Positions 7,149 through 14,800 of a DNA stretch of 37,370 nucleotides are shown here, piece after piece (positions within the stretch are counted from its first letter, which is position 1; each line of letters starts with the position of its first letter). Position numbers and translations under genes: made by a program. The stretch is from Paludibacter sp. (GTDB lineage: Bacteria > Bacteroidota > Bacteroidia > Bacteroidales > Paludibacteraceae), in the NCBI GenBank assembly GCA_017882285.1, contig JADGPS010000029.1, forward strand, positions 1 through 37,370. Reading direction: 5' to 3'. The notes under the pieces were generated by a model that searched no databases, was not told the DNA's origin, and saw only the letters and a list, made by a program, of their open reading frames with translations.

Positions 7149-8248
7149 TCCTCATATCCACGATTAGCGATTAAATAATTGCAACTGCTTTGCAGTTGCT
7201 TTATTGCTGCCTTCTGCCAACCTGCAGTTGAACTATTTCCTAAGAGTGCAACTCTTATTTCCTTTTGAAATCTTTGAGATTGATTTTCATTTATCAATTC
7301 CCAATAGTGGAGAATTAAATCTTTTCTCTTTTCAATCAAATCAGTTGAAGGAATTTTATCCCGTTTTTGATTATTGGTTTTAGATTGTGATGGAAGCAAA
7401 TTCCACAAGTCATTATTTTTCCAAACTGAAAATGGAATCATGTGGTCAACATCATAACTGGCAATTGCTTTTCCAGTCCAAACGCAAAACACTTTTCCTT
7501 CTTTCTTCAAAATAGATTTGTAAATCTGTTTTGATTCTGCAACATCCCTTTCTGTAATTGGGCTTTTCAAAACTTCACTCACAACTTTTTCAATTGACAA
7601 ATTTTGCCTTGAAGCATTAACAGAAAATTCAGACCACTTAAAAAGAATTGAATCTTGTCCGCTGATAAAACTTCCTAAAATTTTAAACGCTTCGTAATAT
7701 TCAAACGGAATAGAAAACGAACCCGAAGTGTTTATCAAAAATTCTAAGTCAATTTCAGTTGTGTTTCCTTTGGCTTTGCCAGATTCAAATTGAAAGATAG
7801 AATAGTAATCGTTGCTGATAGAACGACCAATATATTTCATTGGCATTGCCGTAATCGTTCCTTTTAATTTTTTTGCTAACGCAAAAAAATCTGCTTGCAG
7901 ATTTTTAGGAACTCCTTTGTTCTTTAAATCATTGTAGAAAGCCGAAAAACCGCCAATGGTTTTATATTCAGTAATAATTTTCTTTAGCTGAATTTCGAAA
8001 GCAAGATTTGTTTCTCCATTGATTTGAGGAATGTTCGTTGAACATTCCAAAATCGGATAGTAATACAACATCCATTTCTCAATCAACAAACCAGTTGGAA
8101 AATGAACTCTATCTTTTGAAATGGTGATGAATGGAGAATTGTCTTGAATGATGTCAATTACTCCCCGTAAGAGAGCAAACTTGTAAGTTGTGGTCTTACT
8201 ATCTCTCTCAATGATTTTACTGATATTTTGGAATACATCATTGTTCAT
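7136..8248 (-). CDS. HNH endonuclease, first gene of a putative defence operon
   Basis: A 370-residue protein with an HNH nuclease domain near its C-terminus: CVWTGKAI (255-262) forms the first hairpin, VDHMIPFSVW (267-276) supplies the metal-binding Asp-His, and LWNLLPS plus TNNQKRDK (281-298) supply the Asn and basic residues. The first 240 residues have no motif that I can name; the start TTTYKFALLRGVIDII (19-34) is helical and is a style seen in restriction-type nucleases. The enzyme probably nicks or cuts DNA. Its stop lies inside the methyltransferase-HIT gene, followed by two small genes. No specific methylase for self-protection is obvious unless the fused methyltransferase serves that role. 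Confidence 0.87.
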   Translation of the reverse strand: MNNDVFQNISKIIERDSKTTTYKFALLRGVIDIIQDNSPFITISKDRVHFPTGLLIEKWMLYYYPILECSTNIPQINGETNLAFEIQLKKIITEYKTIGGFSAFYNDLKNKGVPKNLQADFFALAKKLKGTITAMPMKYIGRSISNDYYSIFQFESGKAKGNTTEIDLEFLINTSGSFSIPFEYYEAFKILGSFISGQDSILFKWSEFSVNASRQNLSIEKVVSEVLKSPITERDVAESKQIYKSILKKEGKVFCVWTGKAIASYDVDHMIPFSVWKNNDLWNLLPSQSKTNNQKRDKIPSTDLIEKRKDLILHYWELINENQSQRFQKEIRVALLGNSSTAGWQKAAIKQLQSSCNYLIANRGYEEWKI

Positions 8249-8305
8249 TGTTGCATTTGTTGTTTCTATCTTCTGATTGTATTTGCTACATCACCAGAAT
8301 CTCTT

Positions 8306-8455
8306 TCAATAAAATTTTTCTTTGCAAGTATCACACATAAAATATTTCAATTCTCCATACCAATCTGTTTTCAATTCAAATAAAAACTTCATTGAAGTAT
8401 TACAACTTGTACAATTGCATTTTGGAATCGGAATCAATTTAGTTTCTGTAATCAT
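8306..8455 (-). CDS. 49-residue four-cysteine zinc-ribbon mini-protein
   Basis: The open frame extends upstream to 8548, but the ATG at 8453-8455 overlaps the TGA of another small frame as ATGA and gives a compact protein MITETKLIPI followed by CNCTSC (13-18) and CDTC (41-44). Two CxxC-like knuckles separated by about 22 residues with an aromatic-rich hairpin between them form a convincing zinc ribbon. It lies 57 bases upstream of the HNH nuclease gene on the same strand and may belong to the same transcript. Role unknown; such ribbons bind nucleic acid or proteins. Confidence 0.6.
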   Translation of the reverse strand: MITETKLIPIPKCNCTSCNTSMKFLFELKTDWYGELKYFMCDTCKEKFY

Positions 8456-8634
8456 GATTGGAGAATTAAGCCGCAATAGGGATAGTAGCGAAAATCCTTT
8501 TTGCAGCGTTGGCATTTTTCTTTTTTCTTTTTTGTCAATATATAGCAACTTGTCTGCTGTGTCTGTCTTTTTACACTTGGCGGTAACGATTCCCTATAAG
8601 AAACTAATTCTGTATGAGAAACTCTGTTTCCCAT
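8452..8634 (-). CDS. Possible small Cys-rich protein, translationally coupled to the zinc ribbon
   Basis: A 60-residue frame whose C-terminal half reads CQRCKKDFRYYPYC (41-54), which looks like part of a metal-binding knuckle, whereas the N-terminal half is unremarkable. Its TGA overlaps the ATG of the 49-residue zinc-ribbon gene by the ATGA arrangement. It may be real, may start at an internal codon, or the two frames may be one protein split by a frameshift. Low confidence. Confidence 0.3.
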   Translation of the reverse strand: MGNRVSHTELVSYRESLPPSVKRQTQQTSCYILTKKKKEKCQRCKKDFRYYPYCGLILQS

Positions 8635-8831
8635 ACATTCGCCTTAGGTTGGTACTTCAATATGTTTATCTTATTTAATTTCAAGACTTTATTGAAATAT
8701 TGAATTTTAAGGTTGTTTTCATACAGAACTCTTAATTTTATTCGAAAGGAAATTGTTTGTATTAGTTATATTTACTTCACAAAGTTATGTGTTTATTTTT
8801 ATAATAACAACCTTTTTCTTTAAATATTTAA

Positions 8832-9641
8832 TCACCCCACTCTCACAATTTTTCCACTTCCGGCATATTTCACCGGTTCTGTAATGTCGCCATAGCCTTT
8901 TTTGCCAAATTCAATGCCTATGCACAGCAGCAAAGTTACATCGTCGGGTATTGGATTTTCAATAAGCGGATACTGTAACCTGATATGCATCGCAGCCTGA
9001 GTGCCCATCGTAGGCAGCCAGTCACTTTCGTAAATACCTTCTTCCCTGTCGCAATAGTTATAGTAGGCATGTTCATAATTCTTCTCATTTTCAGGTACTG
9101 TCATATCGCACACACCACTCAGGTTAGCCACCATCCGGTAGTATGGCAATTTGCGGAAATTGTAAAGGTATAAATCTGTATTTACAGCCGGAATATCAAT
9201 AAGAGCTTCGCCTGTCACCCTGTCCAATGTCGTTTCGATAGGCACACGCAGCACACTTTCCAGTACCTGTTTGCGGCTAAACGTAAAACCCACCAGCATT
9301 TCTTTGTGTCGTGACAGGTAAACAGCGCGTTTGCCGTGTTCACTTTCAGTATCCAGTTTTTGTATCTGTTTGCAAATAGCATTCAACGCACCGGTTACCG
9401 GGTAATCCTCCATGCGGTTCATGTTCATAAACGACATGCGTATCTGGCTTCCCATTTTGGTGCAGCCTGCCCACTCGCTGTTGTTGCGCCTTACCTTTTC
9501 AAATTGGGGTTTGGTTTTAATCTGTCGTTTACTTGGTCCGCCTTTCATTCGGATAATAACTTCGTCGTGACCCTGCATGGTGTACATACTTACATTTGCC
9601 ATTGAACCGGTCATTTGCATTATATTTTTCATTCGTGCCAT
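8832..9641 (-). CDS. Conserved-looking hypothetical protein, 269 residues
   Basis: A cytosolic-type protein (no signal peptide) that starts with an unusually methionine-rich segment (MARMKNIMQMTGSMANVSMY, 1-20) followed by GGPSKRQIKTKPQFEKVR (34-51). The rest alternates predicted strands and loops (for example LYLYNFRKLPYYRMV, 157-171; VTLLLCIGIEFG, 235-246). I do not recognise a domain. It stands alone: its own promoter lies about 100 bases upstream and the neighbouring exosortase gene has a terminator before it. GC content is visibly higher than in the adjoining island, which suggests that it belongs to the core genome side of the boundary. Confidence 0.82.
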   Translation of the reverse strand: MARMKNIMQMTGSMANVSMYTMQGHDEVIIRMKGGPSKRQIKTKPQFEKVRRNNSEWAGCTKMGSQIRMSFMNMNRMEDYPVTGALNAICKQIQKLDTESEHGKRAVYLSRHKEMLVGFTFSRKQVLESVLRVPIETTLDRVTGEALIDIPAVNTDLYLYNFRKLPYYRMVANLSGVCDMTVPENEKNYEHAYYNYCDREEGIYESDWLPTMGTQAAMHIRLQYPLIENPIPDDVTLLLCIGIEFGKKGYGDITEPVKYAGSGKIVRVG

Positions 9642-9746
9642 AAATTCTAGTCTTTAGTTGGTAGATAATAGTTGGTAGTTTACAGAGTGTTTCTTCGTGT
9701 TTGGTTCTGAATTGATTCGGAGTTGATTCGTATCATATTCTAAGTA

Positions 9747-9754
9747 CAAAGATA
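9747..9754 (-). promoter_or_regulatory. Bacteroidetes-type -7 box TATCTTTG
   Basis: On the minus strand this reads TATCTTTG, an exact TAnnTTTG match, about 106 bases upstream of the ATG of the 269-residue gene. The upstream region is AT-rich but shows no exact TTTG -33 element. It implies a leader of roughly 100 bases. Confidence 0.5.
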
Positions 9755-9924
9755 AATCATTTTTTTATAATCCTGAATTATTATTATGATATTTCTACAT
9801 ATTAATAATGAGAAATAAAGTAGGAATAAATAAGTGATATCTATAGAATATACTTAGGAATACTAAGAAGATGCACCGAATCTGCTCCCTTAGTGGTATG
9901 AAGGAAAGGCTATAGTGTATAATG

Positions 9925-9969
9925 TTTAAAAATAAAAATGTCCAACCTACCAGAGTAAGTCGGACATTT
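9925..9969 (-). terminator. Intrinsic terminator after the exosortase gene
   Basis: Arms 9936-9946 and 9959-9969 pair over 11 positions with one G-U on the minus-strand transcript, with a 12-base loop. The transcript then runs into TTTTTATTTTT. It lies about 50 bases beyond the exosortase stop codon. Confidence 0.75.
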
Positions 9970-10019
9970 CTAAATAAATGGCCTCAAAAAAACCTAGTTA
10001 GAATTAATTCCCAACGGTA

Positions 10020-10607
10020 TCAGCCACCGGAGATGGAGGAGTTTGTTGAAATTGTCTTCCCCACTATCTTTTCTTCCCAAAACACCCACATAATAAATAT
10101 TATTCCGTAAAACAGATATTTGAAAAAATAAAAATGTAAAAAATCGAACCAATCAGGATGATTTTCAACAGAGGCTGCTATCATGGTAATTCTGAAAATA
10201 TTGAAGAGATAAACAACCCCTAAACCCAGGGGAATGTACCACAGTTTCTTGAGCCAGGGTCCTCGATAAAAAGCAATGATGCAGAAGAAAATATAAGCTT
10301 GTTTTAGTCCGGTGCAAGCCCAGATTATCACAACGGAATTTCCATTCGGATGTCGGAGGACATTATTTGTGTCCAACACGACTTTAGAACCGAAAAAATG
10401 CAAAATGGCTTCTGACACATGAGCAACATGGTGAGCCATCCAAATAAAAGGTGCTGAAATATCCAGTCCCCAAAAAGTAACCATAGAATCAATGCTATTC
10501 GACTCATCACCCAATACAGTGTATTTCCAAAAGAAATTGGATAACATTAATATCACGGCAAATAACAGAACGCCTCTGTAAGGTTCCAGTTTTTCGGGTA
10601 ATTTCAT
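10020..10607 (-). CDS. Exosortase/archaeosortase family transpeptidase
   Basis: A 195-residue polytopic membrane protein with about five to six hydrophobic segments. The three catalytic residues of the family are in place: Cys98 in WACTGLKQ, Arg139 in FNIFRIT and His158 in DFLHFYFFKY. Exosortases cleave C-terminal sorting tags of exported proteins at the cytoplasmic membrane and pass them to a surface glycan or lipid. In Bacteroidetes, short single-domain forms such as XrtF, XrtN and related types occur; I cannot tell which subtype this is. No PEP-CTERM-like substrate is visible in the window, and its neighbours (tsaD upstream, hypothetical gene downstream) do not suggest one. A TTAATTAG microsatellite sits directly in front of its start. 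Confidence 0.88.
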   Translation of the reverse strand: MKLPEKLEPYRGVLLFAVILMLSNFFWKYTVLGDESNSIDSMVTFWGLDISAPFIWMAHHVAHVSEAILHFFGSKVVLDTNNVLRHPNGNSVVIIWACTGLKQAYIFFCIIAFYRGPWLKKLWYIPLGLGVVYLFNIFRITMIAASVENHPDWFDFLHFYFFKYLFYGIIFIMWVFWEEKIVGKTISTNSSISGG

Positions 10608-10612
10608 AGTAG

Positions 10613-10634
10613 TTAATTAGTTAATTAGTTAATT
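10613..10634. repeat. TTAATTAG short tandem repeat
   Basis: The 8-base unit TTAATTAG is repeated about 2.75 times immediately upstream of the exosortase ATG, within the probable leader or promoter spacer. Change in copy number could alter expression, but such AT-rich stutters are also common neutral spacers. Confidence 0.6.
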
Positions 10635-10678
10635 GGTGATTAGATAATTTATACTACAAACTATTAACAACCAACTAA

Positions 10679-11707
10679 TCAGAATTTATTGGAAACACGC
10701 GCAAAGGGAACTACTTCGATAGAGCAAAAATCGTTATGTTGATATTTAAAATAACCGGTAATGGCAATCATGGCAGCATTGTCAGTGGTGAATGCAAAAG
10801 GTGGAATATACACTTCCCAGCCGTATTTTGCACCATGATCGTGAAATGCCTGACGCAGTGCCGAATTTGCCGAAACTCCACCGGCAACAGCCACCTGACT
10901 AATGTTTAAATCTTTGGCAGCTTTGCGAAGTTTGTTCATTAAGACTTCCACCACCGTTGCCTGAATGGAAGCGCAAAGATCATTCAGGTTTTCTTCAACG
11001 AAATTGGAATTTTCCTTTATTTTATCACGTAATAAATACAAAAACGACGTTTTCAGTCCACTGAAACTGTAATTGTAACCTGGAATTTGTGGCTTGTTGA
11101 AGGCGAAAGCTTTGGGATTTCCTTCTTTTGCTAACCGGTCGATATATGGTCCGCCCGGGTAAGGTAATCCCATGACTTTGGCGCATTTATCAAAAGCTTC
11201 ACCGGCAGCATCGTCGATGGTTTGTCCAATTACTTCCATATCGTCATACGCTTTTACCAACACAATTTGCGAATTTCCACCCGAAACGAGCAAACATAAA
11301 TAAGGAAATTTGGGACGACGTTCATCGGGTTTTCCTTCGCTTATAAAATGTGCGAGCACATGTGCCTGTAAATGGTTTACATCCACCAACGGAATGTTCA
11401 GTGCCTGTGCAAATCCTTTGGCAAAGGATGTTCCTACCAACAGCGAACCCAACAAACCCGGACCACGTGTAAAAGCGATAGCATTCAGCTCAGATTTGTC
11501 AACTCCTGCACATTTCAACGCTTCGTGAACAACCGGAATGATATTGAGTAGATGAGCACGTGAAGCCAGTTCAGGAACGACGCCTCCAAAACTCGTGTGA
11601 ACTGCCTGACCGGCAATGATATTGGAAAGCATTACACCATCCCTAATTACAGATGCAGAAGTATCGTCACAAGACGATTCGATACCTAATATTGTTGTTG
11701 AATTCAT
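10679..11707 (-). CDS. tsaD: tRNA threonylcarbamoyladenosine synthase subunit TsaD
   Basis: TsaD transfers the threonylcarbamoyl group to A37 of ANN-decoding tRNAs with TsaB and TsaE. The protein (342 residues) opens with ILGIESSCDDTSAS, has the metal-binding HLQAH motif (H112, H116) and the ASKHA-fold nucleotide segment LLVSGGNSQ, and ends with the VAGGVSANS and FTTDNAAM segments, covering the whole family length. An in-frame ATG at 11740 is too close to the -7 box at 11748-11755 to leave room for a leader and would add 11 non-conserved residues, so the ATG at 11707 is chosen. The gene is divergent from the TamB-like gene; downstream is the exosortase gene after 71 bases. Confidence 0.96.
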   Translation of the reverse strand: MNSTTILGIESSCDDTSASVIRDGVMLSNIIAGQAVHTSFGGVVPELASRAHLLNIIPVVHEALKCAGVDKSELNAIAFTRGPGLLGSLLVGTSFAKGFAQALNIPLVDVNHLQAHVLAHFISEGKPDERRPKFPYLCLLVSGGNSQIVLVKAYDDMEVIGQTIDDAAGEAFDKCAKVMGLPYPGGPYIDRLAKEGNPKAFAFNKPQIPGYNYSFSGLKTSFLYLLRDKIKENSNFVEENLNDLCASIQATVVEVLMNKLRKAAKDLNISQVAVAGGVSANSALRQAFHDHGAKYGWEVYIPPFAFTTDNAAMIAITGYFKYQHNDFCSIEVVPFARVSNKF

Positions 11708-11747
11708 TCTTGAGATTGGAAATAGAGATTTTTCACACATTATGTTT

Positions 11748-11755
11748 CAAAAGTA
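11748..11755 (-). promoter_or_regulatory. tsaD promoter -7 box TACTTTTG
   Basis: An exact TAnnTTTG box on the minus strand. Transcription would begin near 11743, giving a leader of about 36 bases to the chosen ATG and supporting the downstream start. Confidence 0.6.
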
Positions 11756-11801
11756 AAACGCAACTTTTTAAGGACATGACAATTGTAATTTGTAAACATG
11801 C

Positions 11802-14800
11802 ATGCCGCAGGCAAGTTTTTTTATTTTTATTTGCCTTGATATAGGGGTTTGCTTGTGTAATTCACAAATTATTCTTTACTTTTGCGAAACAAATTTCAAA
11901 GGTATAAAAAAAACACTTAAAATAGGAGGTTTTAGTATTGCGGGAATTATTTTATTTCTCGTAATATTGTTTATGTTGTTACAGAACAGCATGATACAAA
12001 ATTATATCTCAAAAGTTGTTATCACTGAACTTTCTAATAGACTTCACTCAAAAGTAAGTGTCGGAAAAATTGAATATAAACTTTTTGATGACATTACCAT
12101 TCACGATTTATATGTCGAAGATTTGCAAAAAGACACACTATTATTTGTAAATCAGGCTGATGCACACTTCAAATTCTGGGAATTCTTCCAAGGGATAATA
12201 ATTTTTACGTCTGTTGATGTAAATCAACTTTACGGAAATCTGATAATTGATAAAACAGGTCATTCCAACCTCGATTTTGTGATCGAAGCATTCAAGACGC
12301 CTCAAACAAAAGATTCTACGCAAATAGTTTACCGGATGAATCATTTCAAACTGAAAAACTCCCGGTTTTCGTTTACCAATTTGAAAGAATTTAAAAGTCT
12401 GCCTGACGGTATTTTTAATGGCAATAAGCTGAAATTCAAAAAAATAAATGCAGATATTTCGCTTGATATTTTTAAAAAAGACAGTATAAATGCCAGTGTA
12501 TTAAGTTTAAATGCAGAAGAACAAACTGGTTTGGTGTTGATCGATTTGAAAACACAGATTATTGGCTCGGCAAAAGGTGTGAAGATTCCTTCTATCGAAT
12601 TGAAAATGCCTGATTCACAGCTACATTTAGAAGATATTCAATTGAAATACGATAGTATAGAAGATTTGCAGCATTTTTTAACCAAGGTAAGATGGAACGC
12701 TCCAATCGCTTTATCTACTATTGCTTTTTCCGATCTGAAAGCTTTTGTCCCGGAGTTTAAAAATGTAAAAGGGATTGCCACACTTAAAGGTCTGATTACC
12801 GGTCGTATATCCAGTCTTCGTTTTCAAAAGATGGAAATTAAATATGGCAATTCGTTTTTGTTGAATGCTGATTTGGATGTAAATGGTCTTCCCGATTTGA
12901 GAGGTGTTTTTATTTACGGTCAAATTAAAGATTTGCATTTTGAAAAGGGTGATATTCAGGACTTTATTTCGGATATTTCAAGAAAACCGTTTTTACTCCC
13001 AAATGAGTTAAATCAATTAGGATTAATTCGTTACAAAGGAAATATCACCGGATTTTTAAATAATCTGGTTCTTTTTGGAAACCTGAATACGAATGTTGGA
13101 AGCGTTTCAACCGATATATCATTGAAGTTTAAGAATAAGTTGAAGGATCTTGCATACAATGGAACCATTAAATCGGATAATCTTCAGTTAGGAAAATTGC
13201 TTAGCAACAAACAATTAGGCAAAGCATCGTTTAGTTTTAATACGATAGGATCAAAAAAAGAAAATGCTCCGCTTCAAGGGACCATTCTTGCACAAGTTCC
13301 TGAATTTCAATTTAATAATTATACATATCGTGATGTTAAGTTCGGAGGGAAATACGATGGCAAAGGATTTGATGGAACAATCGATTTACAGGATCAAAAC
13401 ATTGATGCACATTTTGTTGGTAAAATTGATTTAACTCAGAAATTACCGATTTTTGATTTTAATCTGAATATGTATACACTCAATTTGAATGCTTTAAAAC
13501 TGACGAATAAATATCCCGGTGCCACTCTTTCATTTAATGCGAAAACCAATATAGTTGGCAATTCGCTCGATAATATAAATGGATTTCTTCGGTTCGATAG
13601 TATTGAATTCAAAAATCAAAACAAAACTTTGAATGTTGATAAAATCCTGTTTGTTTCCCGGATTGAGCCCGGACTTAGTCATATCAGCATCAGTTCGGAT
13701 TATATAAACGGTTCGTTAAGCGGGGCTTTTAAATACAGCACGCTTGGACAAACTATCGATAAAATACTTCAAAATTATTTGCCAACTCTTGCAACTACAA
13801 ATAAAAACGCGTCTGATAAAACGCCCAATCATATCGATATTGACCTTAAAATAGAGAATACCGGTGAGATTTCCGATGTGTTGGTATTACCTTATACCAT
13901 TGAAGGTGCGTCCTTTATAAAAGGATTTATTGATGAAAAAACAAACAGGATTGATATTTCAGGGAATGTTCCCATGTTTAAATCGAACAAACAGCAGATT
14001 GAAAACATTGCCTTTCACCTTGAAAATCCAAACCAACAATTGCAACTCAACACCAGAGCACTTTTGCAGACCAAAGATGAAGTGTTGAATGTTTTCTTAA
14101 AAGCTACTGCTGCTAAGGATACAATCAGTACGCAATTAGGTTGGCAGAATACAAATCAAATAACAAATTCCGGTGATATTGAGGCAATTGCAAAGTTTCG
14201 AAAAGAAAACGGCAATGTTGCGGCACAATTAAATATCCTTCCATCACAAGTAATTATTTCCGATTCTACCTGGAATATTCATCCATGCCAAATTGACTTT
14301 AATCCTGACAGCACAATTAATGTCCACAATTTTAGTTTCGAAAATCATAAGCAATTTGTGCATATTAATGGAATTGCCTCTAAAAATCAGAACGATGGAA
14401 TTTTAGTAACAATGAATGAACTGGATTTGGACTTTATAATGGGCTTACTAAAGTTGAAAGGTATCAGCATTGGAGGCATTGCCACCGGAAATGCAAGATT
14501 GTTAAGTGCGCTTTATCAACCTGTTTTTGAAGCAAATATTAAAGTTAAAGATTTTAATCTCAATCGTAAGTTACTCGGTGATGCCACTGTTTTCTCGAAT
14601 TGGGATAAACAAAATAGCCAATTACTGGCTCATGGATTTTTAGTAAACGATAAAAATGATACTATTGTCAAGGCAACCGGTGTTTATACTCCGAGCACTG
14701 ATACCCTTGATGTCAGATATGATGCCCATAACTTTAGTATTGAATTTTTAACTCCGTACATTGAAACGGTAGTTCAAAATGTAAAAGGACTGGCATCGGG

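Larger units (their letters stand above)
9642..10019. other. 378-base gap with short repeats, promoter and terminator
   Basis: The gap holds TAGTTGGTAG twice (9655-9664, 9669-9678), TTGATTCG twice (about 9712 and 9723), the promoter of the minus-strand hypothetical gene and the terminator of the exosortase gene. The plus-strand frame starting at 9922 merely crosses the terminator hairpin and runs antisense to the exosortase gene; I see no gene here. Confidence 0.6.

Noticed and set aside
8456-8548. Extended 80-residue form of the zinc-ribbon gene
   Set aside because: The coupled ATG at 8455 gives the compact ribbon; the extension shows no motif and shares DNA with the other small frame.
8322-8678. 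Plus-strand frame opposite the zinc-ribbon genes
   Set aside because: The minus strand carries Cys-rich motifs with coupled start/stop; the plus-strand translation has no feature.
9922-10110. Plus-strand frame between two minus-strand genes
   Set aside because: It runs through the terminator hairpin and antisense into the exosortase gene.
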